The position numbers were made by a program, and so were the translations under genes. A model generated the notes under the pieces. The model did no database searches, was not told the DNA's origin, and saw only the letters and a program-made list of their open reading frames with translations. DNA of 64,000 nucleotides. Source: Calothrix sp. FI2-JRJ7. GTDB lineage: Bacteria; Cyanobacteriota; Cyanobacteriia; Cyanobacteriales; Nostocaceae. Location of the stretch: assembly GCA_019359675.1 (NCBI GenBank), contig JAHHGX010000082.1:1-64000 (forward strand). The letters are read 5' to 3'. Positions 35,901 to 44,319 of the stretch are shown here, piece after piece. The number at the start of each line of letters is the position of its first letter. The stretch's first letter is position 1.

Positions 35901-38710
35901 GTTATGCACTTTCGTCTGGTTTACCCGTTGCTTACATAGATAGTGCTAATGTACCTTATGGTGTGCAAGCAAGTAACCCTTGGCGAAAACCTAAAGCTGG
36001 TGGCAGAGGACCAAGTTTAGAACGAATTTTCAAGCATTTATTGTTACGGTTTGGTGGTATTGTACCAAACGAAGAAAACATCGTTGAATTATTAGAATGG
36101 TTATTACAAGGCAGTTTTGTGATAGCTGCCGATGTATATGGTTTTCGAGATAAAACACAACTTCTACAAGTAAATGCGGAAGTACTGCATTTACAATTAT
36201 CTACCGAACAAAAACGTTACCGTTGTCAAGTTTGCGCTACCCCAATGTTAGGAGGACAAAATAATTATCCTTGTCCTTACTGTCATGGTAATTTAATTCG
36301 CTGGCACCAGTCGGAAGTAATGGAAAATCGTCATGTTAAAAGAATACTCTCAGCAGATTTTATTCCCTTGGTTGCAGGAGAACATACTGCCCAAGTACCC
36401 AACGACCTGCGTGTAGAATTAGAAGATGACTTCAAAGCAACAGCATCTCAATCAAAAATTAATTTATTAGCTTGTTCTCCAACCCTAGAAATGGGTATAG
36501 ATGTTGGTGGTTTAGATGCAGTAATTTTACGAAATATCCCACCACGTCCTGATAACTATGCTCAACGAGGAGGACGTGCAGGGCGCCGAACTCGTATAGG
36601 TTTAGTAGTAGGGTATGCTCGCAATACTCCCCACGACCAATATTTTTATGATAAACCTGGAGAAATGATAGCTGGAGAAGTACCTGCACCAGCTTTAGCA
36701 CTAGGAAACCGAGACGTAATTTTCCGTCATTTAAATGCTATTGCCTTTGGCGCCGCCTCTCCTGGTTTAGCAAGCAAAATGGTAGAATACATTACTACAG
36801 TAGGTGATATTAACACTGAAAAAGTCGAAGCATTGATTGCTGGAGTTCAAGCTCAAACCGATAAAGCAATTAGTATCGCTAACATGGCTTGGCAAGGTAT
36901 TGTATTAGAAGAAGCAGGACTCGATGAAAACGCTCTACGTCAACACCTAAATAAATTACCCGAACGTATTTGGGATGTAATTAACCGCACAGCATTACAA
37001 GTAAAACAACTTAGAACTGCCCTAGATACTTATTCTCAAGACCTACAAGGAGAACGCGCGGCAACTCGCGCAGGTCAATTAGTTGCCCGAATTTTAGGGC
37101 TTCCAACAGACAGACAAGGCAATAAAGAAGCAGACGACCGTTCGAGTGGGTATCCATTGCGACGCTTTGCCGAATTTGGCATCCTTCCTGGTTACGAATT
37201 TCCCACACAACCCGCTGCACTGCGACTATTAGGAGATGAACACGAAGAAGACCCTGTAAGTGTCGCGCGACGTTTTGGTATCGGTCAATTTCAACCCGAA
37301 GCACAAGTATTTGCCCGTACCAAACGCTGGAAAGTAATAGGACTAGATAATGCTTCACCCTGGAACCCAAGAAGCGAAGGCGCCACTTGGTTATATAGAA
37401 TATGCAATACTTGTAAACTACGCTTTGAAGCTGACAAACCCGCTTGTCCGCGATGTGGGAATAACGCACCAGGAAAAGCACATCCAGGTGGAGAGTTTGC
37501 TGGTTTCTTAGCACGACGCGATGAAAGTCCTATCCTTGATGAAGAAGAACGTTATGTCACCCGTAATTTAGTTAAAACTTACCCACAATGGGACGGGCAA
37601 GTATTAGGACGTTGGACATTAAGCAATGGTTGGGGTTTACGATGGAGCCAAGATGAAGAAGTACGCTGGGTAAATGAAGGAGTGGCGCCGAAAGATAAAG
37701 ACAGAGAACAAGGTATTCCTTTATTACATGATGAAGCCAAAGGATACATGTTATGCGCCGATTGCGGGAAAATGTTACAAAACCCCGATTTAATACAACC
37801 AACTTCAGGACGACGTAAAACCCGTCAAACTGGAGAAGACCCCTACGGTCATGCAGAAAATTGCAGCCAAAAAGGTAAGGCGCCGCAACCCTTAGCAATT
37901 GTAACAGCAGGCAAAGCAGAAATATTACGATTAACAATCCCCGTTCCCACTTCCATAGACGAAGAAGACTTACAATCTTGGGGATTATCACTTGGTTATG
38001 CATTAAAAGCAGGAATGCAGCACTTGTATATGCTCGATGGCTCTGAAATTGACTTTGAATATGAGGCGCCTTGGCTTGTTAACAGCAATGGTAAAAAATA
38101 CAACATGATTTCGCTGACATTTATTGACCCTAGTTTAGGTGGCAGTGGTTACTTACGCCGCATTGCTACAGAATTACATCAAGTAGCAAAAAGAGCAATT
38201 GAACACTTAGACCATCCCAACTGCGAAACAGCATGTTACCGTTGCTTAAAATCCTATCAAAATCAGCGATACCACGAATTGCTCAACTACCCCCAAATTA
38301 TGAGTGCCTTAGAGCAACTTTCCCATACGCCACCAACACAGCAACCATTAGAAACAGGCGATATTAAAGACCCACTTCCTTGGTTAGAAGCATATGCAGC
38401 AGGAGTTGGTTCACCGCTCGAACTTAAATTTTTGCGGCTATTCGAGCAGTATAACTTCCATCCTCAAAAACAAGTACCAATACCATCCGAGGCGCCTATT
38501 TCCATCGCTGACTTTGCGATGCCAAAAGAGCGACTAGCAATATATATAGATGGCGCCGCATTTCATAGTGGAGGAAACAGACTGCGTGATAAATTCATCC
38601 GCGACCGTTTGCGTGGCGCCAATCCTCCTTGGCATATAGTAGTTTTGTATGCTGCGGATTTAGCTAAGGGTAAGGCATTGGTAGAGGAATTAAAGGATAT
38701 TATTAGGTAA
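32999..38710 (+). CDS. Giant DEAD-box/DUF1998 helicase with C-terminal nuclease-like domain
   Basis: 1903 residues from ATG 32999, overlapping the previous stop (TAATG). Order: N-terminal region with two repeat-derived inserts; Walker A VTTGTGSGKTETFLLP (about 250); DEVH box FLVLDEVHTYRG (about 370); Cys-rich cluster CINPTCGKLYP and CRNCGADY (about 600-635); CQVCATP and CPYCHG (about 1075); motifs V-VI CSPTLEMGIDVGGLD and QRGGRAGRR (about 1155-1200); further CxxC pairs (about 1470 and 1585); DUF1998 with HPNCETACYRCLKSYQNQRY (about 1740); last 100 residues like a DUF559/Vsr PD-(D/E)XK fold (SPLELKFLRLFEQY, ISIADFAM, LAIYIDGAAFH). It combines what DISARM splits into DrmA (helicase) and DrmB (DUF1998), with a nuclease-like tail where DrmC (PLD nuclease) would be expected. 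Confidence 0.85.
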   Translation: MNILYLKDILKQGDDAIAAASTFLSLKMAQLDCSEVDNITTAQLTLLFSKIPETWEFVELAEGVINVETFSETLATQFVDFINNRHLPQPNSANNHQNKNTTKDAGVKDRGSGYYVSPSPVKDRQDAYPAVSLVAKDRQDAHPTVPLHPIKVLDKVITEYRDYLITEFRAKDPKLKAALEQAIDQPLFLAQEPFYQAHRPFKSGDAWRQLPIDAKLAQVMQKRSRSEFAYLHQSEAIKHLLGENASPLVVTTGTGSGKTETFLLPVIQNAIEDATQFRRHPGLTAILVYPMNALANDQLLRIQNYLKESGWDGAITVAKYDRGTTQKERIALRQNPPHILLTNYMMLEYLLVRPADREDIFANHRCRFLVLDEVHTYRGTLGSNIALLVRRLRTHLNNANQDWCITVPTEVYSKRYPEFLPVATSATIKSVAEGEYTPEEKIRLRDEAVQEFFHKISGASKSSIRVIGEELAEIQTPAEAVYSPQPVNIADLDVTDPEAVRKALNILSDTQHSALSTHHSRLLWDLNRWLIRSPLSISQLVDKVKQEIKERSHFSNTEIEKEIRTALLVGAALPEGTPGALQLRAHRFIRGGWQFHRCINPTCGKLYPMGEERCECGCVTAPLYLCRNCGADYLRFVGEPTAAPLQPSAVPDETEWMLYDHNRFDDTNIGIGEEDEDINDEVAPQVRRGTQKKPQQIKRKPILNGSFDISSLAFSSDANDYPWRVTLAPARTRCLCCGATAGSRNVITPVALGTSAAVKVLSEGLVESLATTNRSQPGYDGKERLLIFSDSRQDAAHQARFIVFASRYDRMRRRVVELLSNEALSLQRVVELLGDKGVKEQDNKYAPIDPSAWINDENMQRIRAWEEAPLLDEIAVTAGYRATLINLGLVQINYHRLDEYVKQQGTDIARSLGISRENLEYICRSLLNEMRRRGCVSRELLRYHPAHPSCPSYTKAAEWERRLKRPQGYALSSGLPVAYIDSANVPYGVQASNPWRKPKAGGRGPSLERIFKHLLLRFGGIVPNEENIVELLEWLLQGSFVIAADVYGFRDKTQLLQVNAEVLHLQLSTEQKRYRCQVCATPMLGGQNNYPCPYCHGNLIRWHQSEVMENRHVKRILSADFIPLVAGEHTAQVPNDLRVELEDDFKATASQSKINLLACSPTLEMGIDVGGLDAVILRNIPPRPDNYAQRGGRAGRRTRIGLVVGYARNTPHDQYFYDKPGEMIAGEVPAPALALGNRDVIFRHLNAIAFGAASPGLASKMVEYITTVGDINTEKVEALIAGVQAQTDKAISIANMAWQGIVLEEAGLDENALRQHLNKLPERIWDVINRTALQVKQLRTALDTYSQDLQGERAATRAGQLVARILGLPTDRQGNKEADDRSSGYPLRRFAEFGILPGYEFPTQPAALRLLGDEHEEDPVSVARRFGIGQFQPEAQVFARTKRWKVIGLDNASPWNPRSEGATWLYRICNTCKLRFEADKPACPRCGNNAPGKAHPGGEFAGFLARRDESPILDEEERYVTRNLVKTYPQWDGQVLGRWTLSNGWGLRWSQDEEVRWVNEGVAPKDKDREQGIPLLHDEAKGYMLCADCGKMLQNPDLIQPTSGRRKTRQTGEDPYGHAENCSQKGKAPQPLAIVTAGKAEILRLTIPVPTSIDEEDLQSWGLSLGYALKAGMQHLYMLDGSEIDFEYEAPWLVNSNGKKYNMISLTFIDPSLGGSGYLRRIATELHQVAKRAIEHLDHPNCETACYRCLKSYQNQRYHELLNYPQIMSALEQLSHTPPTQQPLETGDIKDPLPWLEAYAAGVGSPLELKFLRLFEQYNFHPQKQVPIPSEAPISIADFAMPKERLAIYIDGAAFHSGGNRLRDKFIRDRLRGANPPWHIVVLYAADLAKGKALVEELKDIIR
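33362..33445 (+). repeat. Two in-frame copies of a 42-bp repeat inside the giant helicase gene
   Basis: Units starting AAGGACAGACAAGATGCC (33362) and AAGGACAGGCAAGATGCC (33404) encode KDRQDAYPAVSLVA and KDRQDAHPTVPLHP. The sequence resembles a cyanobacterial interspersed repeat that has entered a linker without breaking the frame (42 = 14 codons). Confidence 0.75.
34526..34560 (+). repeat. Heptamer tandem repeat (ACTCAGC)n inside the giant helicase gene
   Basis: Three perfect ACTCAGC units followed by ACTCATC and ACTCCCG, encoding the stretch TQHSALSTHHSR. This is the STRR type of heptanucleotide repeat known in heterocystous cyanobacteria, here inside coding DNA with the frame kept. Confidence 0.8.
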
Positions 38711-38872
38711 AACTGTTGTTCTATAAATACAACACGTTTAGTTTCAAAATGAACATTCTTGATGCTTTTAATCAAAGCACGCACATAAACTCTTGCAAAA
38801 TTTTGATTTGCAGCTTCTCCACATTTAAAACTGTTTATCTTGAAAACAATAGCAGTAAATGCGGTTATGTTA

Positions 38873-40756
38873 CTAGTTAATAGTTAATTGTTCTGGTTGA
38901 GTAATTTTCACTTCAAAGGTATTAGTGTCTAATTGTTTAGGTACTACACCAGAAACTTTCACATCTTTTTTTTGCAAAGCTATTGGGTTAGAAGCGCCAG
39001 GAATTTGGCTAAGAGTTTGCCTGCTGATAAGCAGAAGATATATTTTACCACCTGCAGACAGCCTAAACTTTTCAGTCTCGCTATCTTGTTTGCTCCATCC
39101 ATTAATTTTACCTACTATAGTTGAATCAGCATTTTGACCAGAGACATTTTGACTTGAAGCAGAGGTAGTGCAGTAGAAATTAACAGGATTACTCTGAAAG
39201 TCAGCACACTTTAGAACTTCTTCAGATTTTTGAGAAAGTTTTACAAAGGTAGAGTAGTCAGGTTCTTCACCAGCACCATAGTTAGCTTGCCGTTGGATAT
39301 TGCTAGGAACATCTAGGAGAGCCTTTTTAATAACTTCTCGATCTGACTCAGAAAGATTAGGCGATAGGTAAACACCAGACCCTGGAATTTTTCGACTTAG
39401 ATGAATAATTCTTAAGCCTTTGTTATTTTCAATCCGACTTAAAGCAGCAGCACCCACATCTGCTTTACCAGTTTCTACCATTGTCACAATATTTTGGCTG
39501 CTGTGTCCTTCATCTACTCGCAAAGTTTTACCAAATAAGTCGTAGGCAGGCATATAGAAACTAGATGCTGAATTAAAGTCTCCAAGAGCTATATTATGTG
39601 ATGGCTTTAAATCATTAAAGGATTTAATAGAGCTATTATACTTGACAAATAGTGCTGCTTGGTAGTAAAGAGGATTGTCTGGGAACATTTGAGCCGCATG
39701 AGTATAGCCATTATCTTTAGCTGCTACAGAAAGCATGGGGGAGAGAGTAAAAGCAATATCCCACTCCTTGCGGATGATACGATTTCTTGCTTCCGTATAA
39801 GAAATGGAACTGTCTCCATCAATTGTTATCTGTATATTATTCCCAAATTGAGAGCGCAGGTGCGATTCTAACTCATTGTAGTTTTTTGGCTTTCCTAGTA
39901 TACCTATCTTTAAAGACTTCGACTGCAAGCGATACTTGACAACTTTTTCTGTACTGTTAACCGTGAGAGACATTGAGGTATTGTTTACTGAGAAAGACTG
40001 GAAAGACTTAATTGCTACTACTACCCCAAGACTAAACATAGCTATTATCGTCAGCGATAATTTAGCGATTGAATTAACTGTGTATATTTTCTTAGTTGAT
40101 GTATTATCATTTGTATCAGGATTTAATTCTTGAGGTTTCTCAACACTCTCAATATCCGGGTTGGGATTATTAGTTTTTCTAAAAGGTTGATCCAAGTTTG
40201 TTTTATCCTCTGGATAGGATGCCTCTGGAGTTTCGTTAATATTTGCTGTACTAGTATCAACTTCATTAGAGCCTGTTTCATTACGTAAATAAGATACGCC
40301 TTGCCTCAAATTTCTAAAGCTATCCACATCATCAGGCGATATAACTTCAACAATATTTTGCATCTTGAATAAATTTTCTTCAACTTCGTCTAATGAGAAA
40401 CTGTTTGCAACACACTGATGTGCATAACGATTTCTAATATTCCTGAAGCTTACTAATTGGCTTTGGTGTATACTCGTTAATATTGTTGTATTAACAAGAG
40501 TTTGATTAAAGGCATCCTCCCAAATATTATTGTTATCAATAATATTAAGTAGTAAGCTAATATCTAAATCATCAAGGCTGTATTCTATCTGATTTGGATT
40601 ACTGCGTCTGAGAATATTTCTTACACCACTATTATTGTTAAGCCACTCATCACCGTGTTGTTTTGTCATTTTACTATTAACGAACGTTAATAGTACAGTC
40701 TGTAATATTGTCAACCCTTTTCCCATTAATTCTAATTCAGCGTTTGTATTAGACAT
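38873..40756 (-). CDS. HEPN (Swt1-like) - transmembrane - PhnD-like binding domain fusion
   Basis: 627 residues from ATG 40756, chosen because TCTGGAGGT precedes it; an upstream frame to 40891 has no such site. Residues 1-160 resemble the Swt1-like HEPN family (MGKGLTILQTVLLTFVNSKM; RNRYAH at 108-113, matching the HEPN Rx4-6H ribonuclease motif). A low-complexity linker with Asn/Asp/Glu (160-225) leads to one TM helix (about 229-250, AKLSLTIIAMFSLGVVVAIK). The rest resembles a periplasmic PhnD-type phosphonate-binding fold (KIGILGKPKNYNELE; WDIAFTLSPMLSVAA; VTMVETGKADVGAAALSRI). The topology would put HEPN in the cytoplasm and the binding domain outside. It could sense a ligand and trigger RNA cleavage. 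No GGCGCC is seen in it, unlike neighbouring genes. Confidence 0.72.
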   Translation of the reverse strand: MSNTNAELELMGKGLTILQTVLLTFVNSKMTKQHGDEWLNNNSGVRNILRRSNPNQIEYSLDDLDISLLLNIIDNNNIWEDAFNQTLVNTTILTSIHQSQLVSFRNIRNRYAHQCVANSFSLDEVEENLFKMQNIVEVISPDDVDSFRNLRQGVSYLRNETGSNEVDTSTANINETPEASYPEDKTNLDQPFRKTNNPNPDIESVEKPQELNPDTNDNTSTKKIYTVNSIAKLSLTIIAMFSLGVVVAIKSFQSFSVNNTSMSLTVNSTEKVVKYRLQSKSLKIGILGKPKNYNELESHLRSQFGNNIQITIDGDSSISYTEARNRIIRKEWDIAFTLSPMLSVAAKDNGYTHAAQMFPDNPLYYQAALFVKYNSSIKSFNDLKPSHNIALGDFNSASSFYMPAYDLFGKTLRVDEGHSSQNIVTMVETGKADVGAAALSRIENNKGLRIIHLSRKIPGSGVYLSPNLSESDREVIKKALLDVPSNIQRQANYGAGEEPDYSTFVKLSQKSEEVLKCADFQSNPVNFYCTTSASSQNVSGQNADSTIVGKINGWSKQDSETEKFRLSAGGKIYLLLISRQTLSQIPGASNPIALQKKDVKVSGVVPKQLDTNTFEVKITQPEQLTIN

Positions 40757-41035
40757 AGTAGACCTCCAGATAAATGTTTTGTTAAATATTGTGCTAAAAT
40801 ATTTATTTACGAAAATCGAATATAGTTGATTTGCAGAAAATCTATAATTTTTAGACGCTTGACTAGATAAAAACTGAAAACGATGTTTCATATTTTATTT
40901 ACTATGCAGAAAGTATGTGATAAAATAGATGTCTCAAGAAATTAAGACTTTTCCACATTTATTTACTCTAGAATAAGAATAAAAACTGGTATGCACCCAG
41001 TGTTAAAACGTCTATTTTGTAGACCTGCCTAGCAA

Positions 41036-41257
41036 TTAGTTTTTAGCATCATTAATTTGTTTAAGCATTTCTTCAATTTTTTCCATTGCTAACGGGGATG
41101 GTTTAGAACGCCCATTTTCCCAACGATTGATTGTAGAAAAAGTAACGCCTAAAGAAGCAGCGAATTGTTCTTGCGTTAAACCTGTGTTTAACCTCAACTC
41201 ACGAATTAGCTTACCAAGTTCTGGTTGATTTGCTAGTGGTGTTTTTTTGATAATCAT
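41036..41257 (-). CDS. XRE-family helix-turn-helix regulator
   Basis: 73 residues from ATG 41257 with a GGAGGTTGA ribosome site. It is a classic HTH_3 domain: LGKLIRELRLNTGLTQEQFA, then SLGVTFSTINRWENGRSKPS (recognition helix), and a short C-terminal helix. It is followed after 280 nt on the same strand by the HEPN-TM gene, which it may regulate. Small XRE proteins often accompany defence or toxin genes. No operator repeat was recognised in the 520 nt upstream. Confidence 0.88.
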   Translation of the reverse strand: MIIKKTPLANQPELGKLIRELRLNTGLTQEQFAASLGVTFSTINRWENGRSKPSPLAMEKIEEMLKQINDAKN

Positions 41258-41781
41258 TCAACCTCCAACCTACTACATGACATAGCAAGTAACATACAAT
41301 TTGCTATATGCTAACTAGATAGAAAACAAAAAGTCATCAGCAAAAGTCCTGACGATTCGCTTGAAAAAATAAGTATTAACTGAATAATTATAAGTAGAGT
41401 AATTACTGAAAGTTTATAAAGTATTTATATCAGCCCTAACAATTTCAAACGGAATGGCTAACTTGGAAATACAGAGAAGACTGTTTCAAAGTGATAACAC
41501 GTAATTTGGCCTAAGCGCACTTGGATGGCACCCGAAGGTAAAATTATTAGGATGTGCTTTGAACCTCACATCTGTTAGTGCAAAAGTACTTTAACATACA
41601 TGTAGTTAGCCAGTAACGCACGTAAATATTTTATGAAAGATGGCGCCTACGCACGGTTGCCATTAACTAATTTTTATTGTACTGGCATCTGCAAAGGTCG
41701 TTCCGGAAACATTCATAATTTTCGTGCTTAAAACAGGGAACACTAAATGTAATAAACTTTACACAAAATGTATTTCATATT
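41258..41781. other. Intergenic region, no gene seen
   Basis: 524 nt between the divergent XRE gene and the SH3 pseudogene. It is AT-rich with one GGCGCC near 41642 and a partial AACGCACG element near 41617. No ORF with a coding look or RNA gene was found. Confidence 0.5.
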
Positions 41782-42367
41782 ATGAAGTTACGTAAAATCG
41801 CTCTCTGTTCTAGCATCGCCTTTACATTTGCAATTACTGGGGTAGGTTTGAACTACCTGATGCCTGTGAGTGCCCAAAAACCTGCTAATTCTAAGTTTAT
41901 GTTGAGTCAAGCTGGTTCTACTAAGTCGGTGCCTTGTCAAGAGGAGCGCTTATGTTATTGATAAAGACCCTAACGGTTTAAATGTCAGGAAGGCGCCTCC
42001 CGTTCCTCAATAATAGGAAAGCTTCCTACTACTGCATTGGCTGTGAATGTGAATATTATTGCTTGCCAAGGCGAGTGGGCACAGATAAGTAGAGCCGAAA
42101 GCACCCAGCAGTCGCGGAGTACCTTTTCAAGGTCGAGGTTGGGTACACGCGCCTTTGTTAGGAACTACTACCCGTGGTTATGGTACAGGAGTATATCTTT
42201 ACAAAGAGCCAAAAACAAAAAGTCGTAAGGTTGGTAAGGTTCCTGAAAGTACTAAAGTCAAACTTTTAGGTGGTAATGGTAAATGGATATTTGCCGAGTA
42301 TGGTAAATTGAGAGGTTGGTTGGCACCATCTGACCAATGTCCATCGACTTTAACTACATGTCCTTGA
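41782..42367 (+). pseudogene. Secreted bacterial SH3-domain protein, frameshifted
   Basis: It starts MKLRKIALCSSIAFTF with a signal peptide ending near VSAQ, then stops after about 58 codons (ERLCY). The expected continuation (AYVIDKDPNGLNVRKAPP) is in another frame. A second shift leads to IIGKLPTTALAVNVNIIA and a third to GYGTGVYLYKEPKTKSRKVG and WIFAEYGKLRGWLAPSDQC. These are two tandem SH3b-like repeats. At least three frameshifts make it a pseudogene. In intact form it would be a cell-envelope protein that binds peptidoglycan or ligand. Confidence 0.75.
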
Positions 42368-42400
42368 AAAGCGACCTTACACGAATAATGAATTTACAGT

Positions 42401-42475
42401 GGCGCCGTTATAAATTAAAAGTTCAACTTTTAAATAAACAAGAACTCAAAATAAAATCATAACTAGTTCGACTTG
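42401..42475 (+). repeat. Imperfect direct repeat, left copy
   Basis: It shares GGCGCC, AGTTCAACT, AAATAAA, AAATAAAATCATAAC and TTCGA in the same order and spacing with 44246-44319. The two copies enclose the coiled-coil gene at 42670. Confidence 0.65.
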
Positions 42476-42669
42476 TGGCATAGTGGCTTGCTTTCTCACA
42501 CCCAATAACTAATATTTTACGCTTCTCCTTGTGAAAGCCCGCCTGTCTCCAAGTCTTTACCACGAAGTACGGAGTATACGTACTGTGACTGCGCGCGTTT
42601 AAATGCCAAAGTGATAAAGCAAAAGAATTTTTGGGAATACTAAAAGTAAGTGTACTCTGGCGACTTAAC

Positions 42670-44052
42670 ATGTTTAATTCTTTTACTCAAAAACCAGAAG
42701 CATATCTATTTAAAGGGGGAAATGCTTTTGATTATGAAGTTTTTGTTGGTAGAGCGGGTACTTGGTGTACACGCCATCGCGCAAGTGGAGAAACAATTCA
42801 ATCTGTTCAACCTGGTTTTGATATGTTAAATATTGCAAATCTTGGATTAAGTATACTTAACCTTGGTGTTGGTATATATAATGGCATTCAAATTCGTAAA
42901 CTTAAAAAGCAATTAGAAAAAAATCATAAGGATATTAAGTCAGATTTAGAAAATCTAGAAGATAAACTAGATAAAAATAGCGAGCAAGTTCAAACGAGTT
43001 TTCATATTATTAATGAACAAATTCAATCAGGTTTTAATAGCATAAAACATGTTCTAGCTGTACAACATCGTACACTTGAGCTATTGGTTTCTAACCAAAA
43101 TAATCTAACAGAAAAAATGAATATACTCCGTGAGGAGATACGTACAGGATTTCAATCAGTGATTGAAGAGGTTAAAGATATAGAGGCATTGAGAAAACGA
43201 GAAGAGTTTGAAACTCGAACTTTTAAGTTATTGAAGGCATACGAACGATTTACTCATATATTACCAGAATTAACGGAAGCAGACCAGTTGATTGAAAGAG
43301 CAGAAGATTTAGAGGCATGGGTGAGAACTCAACTGAATCGAATTGAATCAGGAAAACCTGAGAGATTACCTTTATTTGTAGCTTTAGCTTTTAGTGTAAG
43401 AGCAAAAGCAGATGCATTTGAAGCGAAAGGGGGAGACTACATAAATTTTGCAGTCAAGGATATTACTACATTAATAAATGAAATATGCCATGAGGCTGAT
43501 AAATTTTGTGAAGGGCTTAGTTTATACGCCCTTGGTGTGGAAATGCCTGAGATTCTTTACCAATATGTTTTGTTAAATCGCAGCCTTCGTAGGGGACTTG
43601 AGTTACAAAAACAACCTGAAAGCGAAGTCTTATTTTCATCGAATCAAATGATTTGGGATGATGAGTTAGAAGATTTTAGAAATTTATTTAATCCTGATAT
43701 CGAACATGTTGAGGTATTTGATGGAACAAAAAAAATTGCACTAGAAACTTTACAAGATTATGATTGGTATATACGTTTTGCTGGCGAAGATAGATTGACT
43801 TTTAGTGTTCACTCTCGCCCTTCAATCCTACTCTCTGAAATCTTGAGAAAGATAGGCCATCCAAATCCTCAGAATATAAAAATAGGGAAAACCGCTCTCA
43901 ATACTCTGATGGATTTTGCTCTTCCTGAGAAAAGCAATCACATTTCGCATTTCATACAAGCTGAGTTTGAGTTAAAAGTATCACCCCTAATTCTTGGGTG
44001 TAACAGAAGTGAGGATTCAGGTGTCAGCATGGTCTCGTTCCCAAAATTTTAA
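42670..44052 (+). CDS. Unknown protein with hydrophobic N-terminal helix and long coiled coil
   Basis: 460 residues from ATG 42670 (a TTG 13 codons upstream is less likely). Residues about 55-75 (MLNIANLGLSILNLGVGIYN) are a Gly-containing hydrophobic helix. A charged coiled coil follows at about 80-185 (KKQLEKNHKDIKSDLENLED; SIKHVLAVQHRTLELLVSNQ). The C-terminal half is a soluble mixed domain without a motif I recognise. The helix-plus-coiled-coil layout recalls membrane-acting effector proteins, but that is speculation. The gene is isolated between two imperfect direct repeats, faces the conjugation-type operon, and contains no GGCGCC, which suggests recent arrival as a cassette. Confidence 0.7.
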   Translation: MFNSFTQKPEAYLFKGGNAFDYEVFVGRAGTWCTRHRASGETIQSVQPGFDMLNIANLGLSILNLGVGIYNGIQIRKLKKQLEKNHKDIKSDLENLEDKLDKNSEQVQTSFHIINEQIQSGFNSIKHVLAVQHRTLELLVSNQNNLTEKMNILREEIRTGFQSVIEEVKDIEALRKREEFETRTFKLLKAYERFTHILPELTEADQLIERAEDLEAWVRTQLNRIESGKPERLPLFVALAFSVRAKADAFEAKGGDYINFAVKDITTLINEICHEADKFCEGLSLYALGVEMPEILYQYVLLNRSLRRGLELQKQPESEVLFSSNQMIWDDELEDFRNLFNPDIEHVEVFDGTKKIALETLQDYDWYIRFAGEDRLTFSVHSRPSILLSEILRKIGHPNPQNIKIGKTALNTLMDFALPEKSNHISHFIQAEFELKVSPLILGCNRSEDSGVSMVSFPKF

Positions 44053-44245
44053 GCTCGTGACTCTCTCTGGTAAGCTATCGAACCTAAAAGCAAGAATAAA
44101 TCAAATTGATTAGATTGATATACCACTGGAGCTATTAGACGCTTTCTGTTTGTAGGTTCGATATAATGTGTTTGATCTGGCGCCATTGTAACAACATGTA
44201 TAAATTTTTGCTACATGCCGTTACAAAATAACATGTATTTATAAC

Positions 44246-44319
44246 GGCGCCATTGTGCCATTCAGAGTTCAACTCCCAAATAAATAGCAAATATAAATAA
44301 AATCATAACGACTTCGATT
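44246..44319 (+). repeat. Imperfect direct repeat, right copy
   Basis: Matches 42401-42475 (see that entry). Its right part overlaps the last codons of the minus-strand gene ending at 44303. Just upstream, GGCGCCATTGT occurs twice (44178 and 44246 areas) with ACATGTAT twice between, a small nested repeat. Confidence 0.6.
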
